DNA of 64,000 nt, taken from contig JAPTHN010000008.1 of assembly GCA_026936325.1 (NCBI GenBank), positions 52,741,706 through 52,805,705 of the forward strand, written 5' to 3'. The number at the start of each line of letters is the position of its first letter. The stretch's first letter is position 1. The DNA is from Platynereis dumerilii (lineage: Eukaryota; Annelida; Polychaeta; Phyllodocida; Nereididae). A program made the translations under genes and the position numbers. Under the pieces are notes generated by a model that was not told the origin of the DNA, made no database searches, and saw only the letters and a list, made by a program, of their open reading frames with translations. Positions 34,496-45,901 of this stretch are shown one piece after another.

Positions 34496-34869
34496 CCTAT
34501 TGCAAATTAAACAAATATATTTTCACACCAGTAAAAGTACTGAAAACACATCAAGTACATAAAATACTGCATTCAAATGACACACATTTATCTAACTAGC
34601 AAAAAACGGCATGTTTCTTAGGATGCACAGAAGTAGAGATGATGCATTCCTTCATTTTGCAATGATCAGGAGAATTTAATCCAAATTAATTGATTAACAA
34701 GTAATCATTTTATAACGTCTCATGAAAGGTCACAAATGCAGACACTTGTTGTTGTCTAGAAAAAAAAAGAGCTACATTTAGTTACATTTTGTTGTGTTGA
34801 TCTTATGTCTGGAAATCATGCAATGAATTGCTACATTGTGTTGCGCTCTACAAGAGGTCGTGAACCTGA
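34496..34869. other. Intergenic
   Basis: No feature recognised. Confidence 0.4.
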
Positions 34870-34991
34870 TAAGAGGGCCACCATTCAAGGGGGGGGGCGG
34901 GCTTGGAGTTTCTTTTGAATAAATAATTTCTTACTCAGTTTTGGTGAAACAAATAAATATTTTTGGCCAGTCGAAATAAATAATTTCTGGA
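34870..34991. mobile_element. MITE family with GGCCACCATT ends, copy 2 (interrupted)
   Basis: AGGGCCACCATTCAAGGGGG and GGGCTTGGAGTTTC followed by AAATAAATAATTTC motifs; split by the hAT MITE at 34992-35173 whose target duplication TTTCTGGA lies in it. Confidence 0.6.
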
Positions 34992-35173
34992 CAGTGGCGT
35001 CCCTATGGGGGGGCACGTGCCCCCCCATATTGGACCTGTGCCCCCCCAGGTGCCCCCCATATGAACTTTTCAACCTTGGCTAAAATATACAATTAGTATT
35101 ATGGGTGCCCCCCCAGAGAATCGCGTGCCCCCCCAGGTGCCCCCCCATTCGCGAACCCCTAGTTACGCCACTG
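34992..35173. mobile_element. hAT-type MITE (G-rich family), copy 3
   Basis: Ends CAGTGGCGTCCC...AGTTACGCCACTG with an exact 8-bp duplication TTTCTGGA at 34984-34991 and 35174-35181. The interior is the inverse of the 9451 copy. It landed in an older MITE. Confidence 0.9.
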
Positions 35174-35633
35174 TTTCTGGAGGGGATACTTCTTGATAAG
35201 CATGGGAATGGTAGGCCTAATTCTGACAAAAAAAAATCCTGGTATTTTTATTAGTAGGCTACTTTTCATTCGTAAACCCCCCCCCCCATACGATCCGCCC
35301 CTGTAATTTCTTGTTGATTTAAATTTTTTTTTTTTTACAAAAAGTCCACCCCCCCTCCCACCTGAGATCATCCAGACGGCCCCTCATGGCTCACTTCACA
35401 ATCGTGACGTCAACAAGTTTGGCGCCATATCCGAGCTCCCAGAATGCGTCACGTCACGATGGATTTGATCCGGAAGTCTATGAGGACTTTGTATGTTTTG
35501 GCTTCAAATTCCGATTTTATGGTATTTAATCGACATGACAGATTAAGAATGAGATCCAAGTGGACTGTTGCAGTAAAGGAACAGGCTGAGTGGGGTTTGT
35601 ACACCGCCTAAGTTGTTTATGTGCTGCTTTTAC

Positions 35634-36285
35634 GATCGGTCAAAATTAGCCCTGGACCCCTGTGGGACAGGGGTCATGAATCGTCCCATTGAAAAATCAT
35701 GAGATTTAAAAAAGAGGGTTTGGGAGAATGCTATTTTCTCAGTTAGTTTTACACTTACACCAAAATCAAAAACACATTTTGAAAATAGACAAAATTTGCT
35801 ACTGACGGCACCTATTCCCATGAATTCAACCTTTGTGATATCTGCTGTGTCATCCTCTGAACTTCAAAGAGAAGATTTCGTCCTTATGCATTGAGGAAAA
35901 GGCCATCTCTGATTGGTCAGACTTCTAACTTTGTTGATGATGTCACAAGCAGTGATGGTGACGTCATGACAGAGCTTTAGTGACGTCACAGTGGCAACAT
36001 CACAGATCTGAGTGAGTTTGGTGGCTGAAAGTTCCCATTTTTCTTGGATTTCTTTGTCTTTTTTAGTGATTTTCTCCCACTCAACTATGTGGGAATGCCT
36101 TCAAAAATAGTGCCGTCAGTAGAGTGGCATCTAAGCTAAAGAAAAATCCAAGTTTTGTTAAATTTGGAGCATTAGTTTCATTGCCGTCTCACTTCTCCTG
36201 ATGCAGTGTCAAAATCTCAAGATTTTGCATGGGATGACCCATGACCCATGCTACCGCATGGGTCCCAGGGCTAGGTCAAAATCAT
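35634..36285. mobile_element. MITE with GGTCAAAAT...AGCCCTGG ends
   Basis: Left GATCGGTCAAAATTAGCCCT and right (inverse of GGGCTAGGTCAAAATCATG) are imperfect inverted repeats. Further in, CTACTGACGGCAC (about 35800) recurs inverted as GTGCCGTCAGTAG (about 36110). Several TGACGTCA-like sites lie between. No coding capacity. Confidence 0.6.
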
Positions 36286-37424
36286 GTTGCTTCTCCTCTT
36301 CTATATTTACTATAACAACAATGTGACGTCAACACTTGGAGGCTCCGTGGATATACCCTCTGCTCCCTTCTCTTATTCCCGCAATATCAGTTATTCCCCA
36401 TTTTGTCCCCAATTTCCCCCTTCTACTCAATTCTTCCAACTTGCCCCCTCTTCTCTCCACTTAATCCCACTTGCCCCCTCTTCCCCCCCCCTCTTGACCC
36501 CAATTTCCCAGCCTTTCCCCCTCACTACCTCTAATAAAACCTTATCTTGGCATTACCCCATAGGTATGGGGGGGGGGGTATCCTCTCATGAGGACTTGAG
36601 GCGGGAAAGATCTTTTTTCTTCAGCCGATTATGTGTTATAAACCAATACCGCTTCCTACCCGAATTTTGGGTGTAAAGTTTCTTTCGCCTAAATAAAACC
36701 TCTTGAAATCGAAGAAGAATATTCTTGTACCTCCTCTTTCAAAAATACTACAAGCTAGGCCTATTTAAAGAAATTCTGAATGGTCCCTCAAATGGTTGCT
36801 GTTTTTCTTGAGAAATGCATACATTTATTTTTGTTTGGAAATAAATCCAATCTTTTTTACATTGCAACCACGCGTGAATCGACATTCGCGGATTCTCACA
36901 AAAACGCGTACGATCATTGTGGATTCAAGGGGGAGGTTGGGCTGTGGGGGGGGGGGTGTGTACACACCCTACACACCCCCCCTGGCTACGGGCCTGGTAA
37001 TTTATGATAATTAAGATTTTTTCAAAGTTGTTGATTGGCCCCCTCAGTTGGCGGGCCCCAGGGCACTGCCCTCTGACCCATAGGCCAGTCCGCCCTGCTC
37101 TCCATTATGGTTCAGGGATCATATTTCCCCTACTCTAAAAGATAATGCTCATACTGAAACCCTCATTAATTTCTTCGGCCTTTCCTCCATTTAATTGCAA
37201 TTATGATCTTTTTAAAAAATACCCAAAGCTGCATTGTCATGAAGTATCAATTAAAAATATTCTACTAACGATGAAAAGAATTTGTCCCAACTTTTAGAAA
37301 GTTTTCCGCAACTTCATGCACCTATTCCAGTTGCATCATTTGGATTCAAGTTCAGGCACATCTTATAGACCCTGTACTTCTGGTTTACAATTGTGCAGTA
37401 CAAATGGTGCCTAAGTGAAACAGC
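36286..37424. other. Intergenic, pyrimidine-rich tract
   Basis: 36350-36530 is a C/T-rich block (repeated CCCCCTCTTC, TTCCCAC). A G-run followed by GTGTGTACACACC lies near 36945. The ORF 36284-36676 is low complexity and not believed. Confidence 0.5.
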
Positions 37425-37748
37425 TGGGTGGCCAAGTGGCTTCGGTGCCCGCCTGCTCCGCTGAAGGTCTTTGCCTGCATGGGTTCGAACCCCGGGTGGG
37501 GAACCCAAATTTTCAGTGAACCTTCATGAGCAAAATCCCAGCTGGATGTCGTTCGGATGAGACGTTAAATTGGCGGCCCCTTGTATCAGTGTCTATGCTG
37601 GGCAAGTAAAAGATCCCTCACATGGGGTAAATGTGTAACATGTTGAGGACTCCCACTCTCTCTCCCATCTCATCAATCAACCCTCGTGAGCGCCCAGAAC
37701 TGGGCTTAGAGGGCTGCACTTACCATATCTATCTATCTATCTATCTAT
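37425..37748 (+). repeat. tRNA-derived SINE, copy 1
   Basis: The head GGGTGGCCAAGTGGC (A box) and GGGTTCGAACCCC (B box) resemble a Leu/Ser-type tRNA. The body has GGATGAGACGTTAAATTGGC and AAAAGATCCCTCACATGGGG; it ends in a (TATC)n tract. Nearly identical to the copy at 53359-53677. Confidence 0.88.
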
Positions 37749-38930
37749 TGACTTTATAAGAGTTGATTTTGCTATTTGTCTGGCGAGCACACAGACCAAT
37801 TTAGTATTGTTTACAATTATGCATGGCTGGGACATTTAATGATAGTTTCAGGGAAATCTAGACCACCTAGTCCTACCTGTAGCGATAACTAGATTAACGT
37901 GGGTGAGCGGTGTATTTTTTAACATAGTAACTGGGAGACCAAAATTCTAATGGTCTCCCAAACAGATTTGGTCTCCCAGTCATTGCCAAATAGGTAGACC
38001 AATATTTTTCACAGACTCCAATTTATTGCACATTTAGTTGCCTTGCTTCTATGTTTTGAGTGCATTTGAAACCGTGGATCCCCATTCCCATTAGCCCCAG
38101 TGTGACTCCAATGCTTGGAGTCACAGTTCACCAAAGGCAAAAAACTTGTGACAGCCACTATGATGCCGTTCGTGGTCAAACACTAGATCACTGCTTTAAT
38201 TGAGCTATGTCATAACAATCTACCATCGTTATTGCAGCTTTCGTGGTACTTTTTGTGTCTGTGAAATAATTTATGACCTTGTATTATGAGAAAATCAACA
38301 TTGAGGTGAGATAAAATTATCAACTAAAAGGTAGCCATTACATTACAATTGTGACGTCATCACTTCCTGTCAGTGACCTCATACAGCTTTTGTTGTGACG
38401 TCACCAATGATGGCAGTGATCTCATGAAGCTAAAAGTGTTTGGGGAGGTTGTCAACTTCGTTGCTCTGTGCCAGTAGGTTAAAGAAAAGGACTGCTATCA
38501 AAAATGTAGACGAATGCTGAAGAAACACCTGAAGTTGTATGTGAGCAAATTTTGTTAAAAACAATTGAACTATAGTTTAAGAAATTGGACCAAAACATAT
38601 GATGAACATTTTTCACATATTTTTTGCATGTAGCGAACTGTGACCCTGTTGTGCAAACAGGCAACAACGAAGGGTCACAGGTTTGGGGGTAAATTCCTAT
38701 ATATATATATTAAAAAAGTTTTTCATTGACAATATTTCTTTTCTGAGGTCATCATTCTGATTTTCAATTTTCAAAAATTCAAAACTCTTTTTGATGGAAA
38801 TTTCCCACCCTTCTAAGTTTTTTCGCTGAATTTTGTGCCACAAAATGTTATTCAATATTCATGATGTAAAGTCAGACAATTTTAACTCACACAATATATA
38901 TATAATCGTCACCTCAATTGTGACGCTATA
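37749..38930. other. Intergenic
   Basis: No gene. 37917-38010 is a second copy of the GGGAGACC repeat start (see 10977). Confidence 0.5.
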
Positions 38931-38934
38931 TTAT

Positions 38935-39048
38935 CTGATGGACTAGTGACCCACAATACAACAGAGTGCTGAATTTACAATTGTGGCTGTTTTTCTGCAA
39001 ATCCAGCAACTGTTCAGACAAGGGTGGCAGGCCATAAATTTGGATAAG
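38935..39048 (+). other. Receptor 2 untranslated first exon (inferred)
   Basis: About 115 bp aligned by eye with 43126-43240 (shared AATACAACAGAGTGCTGAA, CAAATCCAGCAACTGTTCAG), ending at AAG|GTTAGTATTGCA. The matching block upstream of receptor 3 ends AAG|GTAAGTATTGCA. Conservation up to and across a donor site suggests a 5' UTR exon duplicated with the gene. Start not determined. Confidence 0.6.
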
Positions 39049-40355
39049 GTTAGTATTGCAGTAAATAAATTCTCTCTATGACATGAGTGCTGTCTGAGTG
39101 AGAGAAACTATTCATCATTAACTGCTCACACTATAAAACGAACACCTTTAACTCAACTTTAAAACCTAATTTCAAATTGAGGTAAGACCATAAAATTCTG
39201 TACTGATGTTACTGAATACTCAGGCGTAGGGTCTGGAAAGTTTCACTTAATCTCTTTAAGAATTGGCTGCATCAGGCCACATTTTGTGAAACTGCTTCAG
39301 AAACCGAAATCACAACCAATGCATATCGCCGCAGAAAACATTTTTGCATTAATGAATTTAGTGCCAGGTGGCAGAATGCAGTTCATAGTTGCCTGTGCGG
39401 ACTTCTCCTCATCCACAGTCCTGAAGATGACCATTGATAATTCCATGATTGTATCCTTTCAATGCATCAAGTTATGTTGTATCAGTTGAGAATCCGAAAT
39501 AGTAACAAGCAGTGTTGTCAGTAACTTTTGAGCACTTGGTCGCCCACTGGGCGACTATGTTCTGGAACTTGGTCGTCTAAACCATCAAGTTGGTCACCCA
39601 TGTTTTTATACAAACAATAAAAGCATATATATATATAATACAGGCCATCAATGTTATGTATTCATTGTAATTAGTAGTTACATATATCTTTAAATGTTAC
39701 ATTGCGAGTGAAATTGTTACAGTTTATTTTATGTTCATTCTACCTCAGAGTCAGTAAAACCAGTGAAACAGGTAAAAAATTATTTCCATGAATATCACAG
39801 GAACAGACATACATGTACATCTGGTCAAATAAGCATCCATGCAATCTGAAGATGTTTTGTGAAAAAAACTTTTTTGCCAATTCAATGGCAAAACAACACA
39901 ATTGTATGGTTTCCAAACTTTTTGCCAGCAGTGTGTAATCACTAACAACACTTAAATGCGGTTTAATTTAGAGACACTTTAATATGAAGTGAAGAAGACA
40001 CTGTATGAGAAATTCAATTATTATAACAGCCCTTGATCATGCAGTAAAATACTGGAAAATGCTTGACTGAACACTATAGCCCAAAAATCTGATATTATAT
40101 TTCTGGTAACTGATTTCTGGAATTTATTGCAAATTGGATTGTAATCTAAACATTTAGGAAATCAGAAATGGTATTTGGTAATAGATCTCAGTTTCCTCTT
40201 TAAAATGAAGCCAAAACGATTTGTGTGAATCAAATATTCATAAAGTTATGCCCCTTCTCACTTGGTCGCCACCTGGGCGACCTAAGAGCATGATTTTGGT
40301 CGCTCAGACGGAAATTTGGTCGCCTGGGGCTGAAATGAATAATTGGCATTTTCAG
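39049..40355. other. 5' UTR intron of receptor 2
   Basis: Inferred intron to the acceptor TTTTCAG at 40349-40355. It holds two same-orientation blocks with repeated TTGGTCGCC motifs (about 39531-39600 and 40257-40330). Confidence 0.5.
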
Positions 40356-41330
40356 ATGACACCTAGTTATGAGGATCACCACAATTATCCAACCACCCCG
40401 GAGTTAGTATACGTTCCACCCCCACCAAAGCCACCGGGGGCATTACATTTGTGAGTCTTGTAATCAGTGTGTACCTCATTCTCCCCCTGGTGGTCATTTT
40501 CAACCTGATGCTATTCAGCAAGATTGTGCGAACCAAGAAGATCAGAAATGAACCCTGGAGATGGCTGATTGCAAACACCTCCCTCTGCATGATAATCACA
40601 GCTGTTTTGGGATGGAACTCAAGCCTGACCGCTCTGTACCTGGTGCCATCTCTGATGTCCAGTCCATTCTGTTACTTCTTCGAGTTTGTCAACAAGATAT
40701 CATGGCACATGCTGATGGTTTCATTCACTCTTGTCATAACTGAGAGATTTCATGCACTGCGCATGGGGGTGGAAGAGGGTGGAAGCTTCAGCAAGAAACA
40801 AGTCCTTCTTTGCCTCTTTCCTTTCTGGCTAATCTTCACCTTGAAGGCAGTGCTGCCACCTGTGATCACCCGCAACTTCACGAAATCGCCATGTTTTTTG
40901 ATCTTTTAATCTTCCAGATGGACGATGTTTCTTACAGTTCCAATTAGAACCTGTGCCTACTGTTATCATTTGGCTTTGGGCGATTCCGACTGTCATTGTT
41001 GCTTTCGTCGGCACTCTGGTGTTGAAAGGTCGCAAGACAACTACTGATACAATGAAACAGTCGATAGTCAGCCCAACCATTGCTCTTTCTTGCATTAGCT
41101 TCTTATGCATGTTACTACCAAACGCAGTGTTCATCGGTGCCTCAGTATTTTCACTAATCAAGCACTATGTGGCAGTTGAGATCTTCTACCTGATACAAGC
41201 CCTTAGTCAAATAAATAATATTATCTTTCCAATAGTCTGGCTTGCCACATGGTTCCGCAATGGTGACATCTCCCTCAAACGCCGCGGAGGAGACAATGAG
41301 GAGCGCAAAAGGCTACTTGGTCAAAACTAG
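40356..41330 (+). pseudogene. Divergent 7TM receptor 2, frameshifted
   Basis: Same layout as receptors 1 and 3: acceptor TTTTCAG directly before ATG at 40356, Tyr-rich N-terminus, seven helices, C-tail ending ERKRLLGQN. Two frame changes break it. The first is in the G-run at about 40434-40439 (PKPPGALHL then stop, where the paralogue has PGGITFVSL). The second lies in the second extracellular loop near 40890-40910 (reads ITRNFTKSP, then stop). After it the frame returns and runs intact from DGRCFLQFQLEPV to the end. The rest is very close to receptor 3, including identical stretches over TM2-TM3, so loss of function is recent, or the breaks are assembly errors. Confidence 0.85.
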
Positions 41331-41788
41331 AGTTCTCGCAGAAAGACATGGACCAGGAACATCATCAGAAAAACCGCTCGATTTGGTCTGGCCTCCTTGG
41401 GGATTATGATGTTTATTTTGGGGAGAACAAAATATACTCCTCAATTTTGATTATCATTGTAATGAATTGTTGATTTAGCCCTATTGCCTGGTCTACTTCT
41501 AGAGCACATGTCAGTGACGACGACATTTTTATTGTAAATGAAACTAATTTTGGTTTTTTCATATGCAGAAAATAGCTGTGGTCCCCATTTGCTTACGGTT
41601 TTCATGATCAGTTCCTCTGCTTAGTCTAAGACCTTCTGAGATAGTCATAAAAGTTTTTACGTTCTGAATACTGAGAGAAAAAAAATTGAGGAAAGACAAA
41701 GTGCATGGGCATTAATCACCCTTCTCCGGAACTAATACCAAAACCAGATTAACCAAATTTCAGCACCATTATGAAGCAATATTCAAAC
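41331..41788. other. 3' flank of receptor 2
   Basis: Shares blocks with the 3' flank of receptor 3 (GTTGATTTAGCC, GACCTTCTGAGATAGTC, ACCAAAACCAGATTA), showing that the duplication extended beyond the gene. Confidence 0.6.
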
Positions 41789-42049
41789 CATAGAAATACA
41801 TAGAACGGACATGAGGCTGTATGAAGCCACCTCAAGATGAGGTCACCAAATCCGCCATATTGGAACTGCCCTGAGACATGACGTCACAATAGACTAATTA
41901 TGATGTGACGTCATGCCATTGTTATAAGTGACATCACTGTTATTGGTGAAATCACGGTACCATTGTGTCAGGATACAGGGCAGTTCCAAGATGGTGGATT
42001 TGGTTGCTTCATCTGTCAGAGCCTCATGTCCGTTCTATGTATTTCTATG
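41789..42049. mobile_element. hAT-type MITE, copy B
   Basis: 261 bp, inverse orientation of the 20549-20808 copy, same CATAGAAATACATAGAACGG ends, exact 8-bp duplication ATTCAAAC at 41781-41788 and 42050-42057. Confidence 0.92.
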
Positions 42050-42057
42050 ATTCAAAC

Positions 42058-42459
42058 TATTCTGAGACAATTTTCCTTGTCTGGACTGGACTTCTTCACA
42101 CTCCCAAGGTTCTGTGAGAACTGTACATAATAATAATTCAGGATGCGCAACATTAGCAGACGTTATACTAGATGTGCACAGATGTGTTTCTTCAAAGTGT
42201 CGATTAAGTTTATCCCATCCGTTACGTCTTGTTTTTGTAATTCTGCATAATTAGCATTTTCGCTACTTGCTTTATTTTGCTTTGATCATATTCAATATTT
42301 TAATGTATGAATTGCATTGTTATGTACCATAATGTCGATATAACAAGAATACAAGAATAAAAGATGCTGCAATACATCTTTTGTTGCGTGTAAAAACATA
42401 TTTTCCCACTTCAACCATTTGCCTGATTACAGTACAACCCAAAATGTAGTAAGAAAAAT
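42058..42459. other. Intergenic
   Basis: No feature recognised beyond AT-rich sequence. Confidence 0.4.
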
Positions 42460-43066
42460 TTCTGATGCAGTAGAAATTATTTATTTCAAGACTGCCCAAA
42501 AAAGAATTAACTTATTTCACCAAAACTGAGCAAGAAATTATTTATTTGGAAAAGAACTCCAAGCTCACACCCCCTCCCTGGATATTAAATGGTCTCCCCC
42601 AACCAGAAGTCCTATAAGAATCCAGATGATGCCGATGCAGCCAAGGAAATTTTACTAATTCCTGCCGAGGAAAACTCCATACCCCCTGAATATCAAATGG
42701 TAGCCTCCTGAAGAGATAAGCAGTAACTGACTGACAACTAATCCAAAAGATTTTCTTAAAACGCATATACATCATACATTTGATGCAACACAAAGTTTAT
42801 CATAAGAGGGCAACCATTTATTAATTCGGGGGGGAGCCTGGAGTTTTCCTTACTGGTAAGTTATCTATTTCACGGTAACGGCAGGAGAAACATTACATTT
42901 ATTCGCAAGCTAAGCAACACCTTGTTAAAAAACCAACACCAGAAATTAAGTATTTCAAGACTGTCCACAAAGAATATATTTATTTCACCAAAATTGAGAA
43001 GAAAAAATTAATTAAAAAAAACTCCAAGCTACATTCTTGATAATAAATTGTCACCCCCAAATGGTC
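42460..43066. mobile_element. MITE family with GGC(C/A)ACCATT ends, two further copies
   Basis: 42806-43066 is the more complete copy (AGGGCAACCATTTATTAAT...AAATTGTCACCCCC, GCCTGGAGTTTTC and AAACTCCAAGCT inverted). 42460-42720 holds a partial one with AAATTATTTATTTC motifs and GATATTAAATGGTC. Together with 29025, 34870 and 55010 this is a five-copy family in the window. Confidence 0.6.
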
Positions 43067-43125
43067 ACAGTTACAAAATGTTAGCCCAAACAATACAAAT
43101 ACATGTCGCCCGAATAACGAAACTG

Positions 43126-43240
43126 CATTGTCAGATGACCTTGTGACCTAAAATACAACAGAATGCTGAAATGACAATTTCTTCATTCTGCAAACACAGC
43201 AACAGTTCAGACCAGAGCAGCAGTTCAAAAATTTGGCAAG
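43126..43240 (+). other. Receptor 3 untranslated first exon (inferred)
   Basis: Matches the block before receptor 2 and ends with a consensus donor, GGCAAG|GTAAGTATT. It would splice over 2.66 kb to the acceptor at 45900-45901. The 5' limit is unknown. Confidence 0.6.
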
Positions 43241-43374
43241 GTAAGTATTGCATTTAAATTACTAAAACTCTCTGATAAAACATATAATGATGTATAGACG
43301 TACCATTGAACTAATTTATTTCAAAAATTTATAAACACCTTGCCACTAATTGAAGTAAAATTTATAGATCTTTG

Positions 43375-45765
43375 TCTGACATATTTTCAGTGGAGTTCCT
43401 CAAGGCTCCAAACTTGGACCAATCTTATTTAACTCCTATGTTGCCCCAGTCAGTGAAGTACAGTGGGTTGCAGAAGTATACACCCCCCCCCCCCTGGAGT
43501 GGTCTTCGATCCCATAAATCTTCGTGCTCATACTAACCTCTCTTGTAACACTACATCCACCATAAAATGCTCGGTCATAAGTCATGGAAGAGCAGAAAAA
43601 ATTTAACTAGCGAAAATTGGGTTTGCGAAAGTATACACCCCATGAAATTTGTTGATGTTTTTTCAGTGATGATAATGTTGTTTTGACCTGCAAAAAAATT
43701 ATGATATAAATAGTTGGTCTCTGATTTGTTTTTAACATTTTGGTTTGTTTTGCCCAATTTTTGTAACTTCTGTGGTCGACTGTGGATGGACAATATCACA
43801 AAATCATCCTACTGTAAATAAAAATTGTAAAAATTCAATATGAATATAAAACAGATATCTTGTGATGTTGATATGCCATATTTGAGAAATTTAGAGGCTG
43901 AATGGGGAAACAAAAATATTTTGAGCCCTAATTGCACATCAGCATCCCCCCACAGCAGTGTGAGAATAAACTGACATTTATACCTGACAAAAGGTGTTGG
44001 GATACTCTTTCCCTGGGAAGCCCCCAAAAAGCAAGAAATTGGATGGACAGGCAGGGACACTCCCTGATACAATGTAGAAAAAGTTTCAGCTCATTATCTG
44101 CAACAGAAGTTGAAAATGCATTTGGTCACAGGAACCTGCGGCTATACTTAGTTTTGGCCCTCTCCCATTTGATGTGTTGTGTCTTAAAATAATGTGTTTT
44201 CAATAAAGCCATTATCAATGTATTGTTCTAATAACTATGAATATAAAGTAGGTGCGATTTGACACATTTTTTAGTTCTATCAAAGATATCAAACTGGGAA
44301 GTGTCTTGGGTTCTATCAGGGAAGTATACACCTATCCAGCTCATTTCCTTGATATTTTTTAATTTATTGGAGAAGCTGGTTCCAAATTTGTATGACATTC
44401 AAATACAGCACCTGGAATATATATTTTGGACCAGTCTACACAATACTGATATACTGATGTAAGGCACTTGAGAGGGGATACTTCCCCTATGTAGCCTCTA
44501 GCTTCTTCAGATGCTTTTTGCTGAATAGTTGTTTCAAGAAGGAACTGTCTAAAAAATTACTTAAAGCAGCACTTGCTACTTAAACGATATAGATAATCAT
44601 TCACATAATGCTCTCTTGGACTTCTAGAAGCTGGAAACTTTTTATACCTGCGTACAACCTCACTACATGAAGGGGGTGTATAATTTCACAATACAAATTT
44701 TCACTGAATTAATTTTTTCTACTGGTCCATGACTTACCAACTATAGGTTGCAGGAGAGGTCAGTATGAGCATGTGGAAGTATTGGATTGATGATGCATTT
44801 CTGAAGGAAGATATGACAGAAAATTGAAGACCACTCCAGGGGGGGGGTGTATACTTCTGCAACCCACTGTAGCTCAAAGAAATCAAGTTCATGATTAGAA
44901 ATATGCCGATGATAAGCCAACTTATTCTGTCATTTAAACCAAACTTTTTGGGTCAAAAACATGCAAAACAGAAAATGGAAAATTGCATTGCTGTGCAAAG
45001 ATGGATAAAAGTGAACTTCTTATGATTGAAGCACCAAACCAATTGACAAAAACTTCAAATAACATCTATCAATATAGGCAATGTTGAATTCAAAACTGCC
45101 AGTCATGTATGCAACTTAAGTGTGACCATGGAGAAGCAGATCAACAAAATGTGTCATAACGCATAGTTCAATCTGAGAAACTGAGAAACTCAGAAAAACC
45201 TTGACAAGGAAACAGTTAAAGCTGCTGTGAATGCTCTTGTCATCCCTTATTTGGACTTTGGAAATGGATTTTTGTATGGCACTGCATAAACTTCAGGTTG
45301 CTCAAAACTCTGCAGTCCGATTAGCTGAGAGATTGAAAATGCATGACAGCCTTAGCCAAAGCAGGAAGCAACTGCACTGGTTACCAATCACAGCAAGAAT
45401 TCAGTTCAACTTGATGACAACTACATGGTAAGCAATAAACAATCAGGCTCCAAAATACATTCAAGAACTCGTTCAATTCAAATATCAACAGGAGCCTAAC
45501 CTGAGAAGCAATCACAAACTACTCTTTGCAGAATCCCCCCTTGCAACAAACATAAGTTTGAAGATCGGGCATTTTCCTATGCAGCACCAAAATTGTGAAA
45601 CAGTTCGATAGAAAAAGTGAGAACTCCTAAAACATTAGAAAGCTTCAATAAGAATCTAAAAACACATTTGTTTCAGAATTCCTACAACTGATTAATCTCA
45701 AAAAGTGCTGATGAGCAGTTTAGTAAAATTAGCGCTTTATGACTCCATATCATTATTATTATATC
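43375..45765 (+). mobile_element. L2-type LINE remnant, split by a DNA transposon
   Basis: Left part: FSGVPQGSKLGPILFNS (RT motif) at about 43388-43440. Right part from 44872: YADDKPTYSV, then SKETVKA-like and LVIPYLDFGN segments, then the C-terminal block (LMTTTW, NNQAPKYIQELVQ) and a GCGCTTTATGACTCC tail with (ATT)n ending near 45765. Multiple stops. The element lies in the intron of receptor 3. Confidence 0.8.
43461..44869. mobile_element. Tc1/mariner-type non-autonomous transposon inside the L2
   Basis: Inverted ends CAGTGGGTTGCAGAAGTATA followed by a C/G run, TA on both sides (43459-43460; 44870-44871). Subterminal copies of GCGAAAGTATACACCCC (43626) and GGAAGTATACACCTA (44321) suggest transposase-binding repeats. 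1,409 bp; the internal ORF 43932-44192 shows no transposase motif. Confidence 0.88.
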
Positions 45766-45901
45766 AAAATTAAATTTGCAAAAGAATCAAAAATTGTCAT
45801 GAAGACTGGAGAATAATCCCATCATAATGTTTCCATGTAAGAACAATGCAAACTTATGAATCAAACCCTTTACAATTCCGAAATAAAATTTTGTTTTGCA
45901 G

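Noticed and set aside
37425-37510. Functional tRNA gene at the SINE head
   Set aside because: A and B boxes are present, but the same sequence with the same 240-bp body and (TATC)n tail recurs at 53359, so it is a SINE.
43932-44192. Internal ORF of the Tc1/mariner-type element as its transposase
   Set aside because: 86 residues with no HTH or DDE/D motif; the element is treated as non-autonomous.
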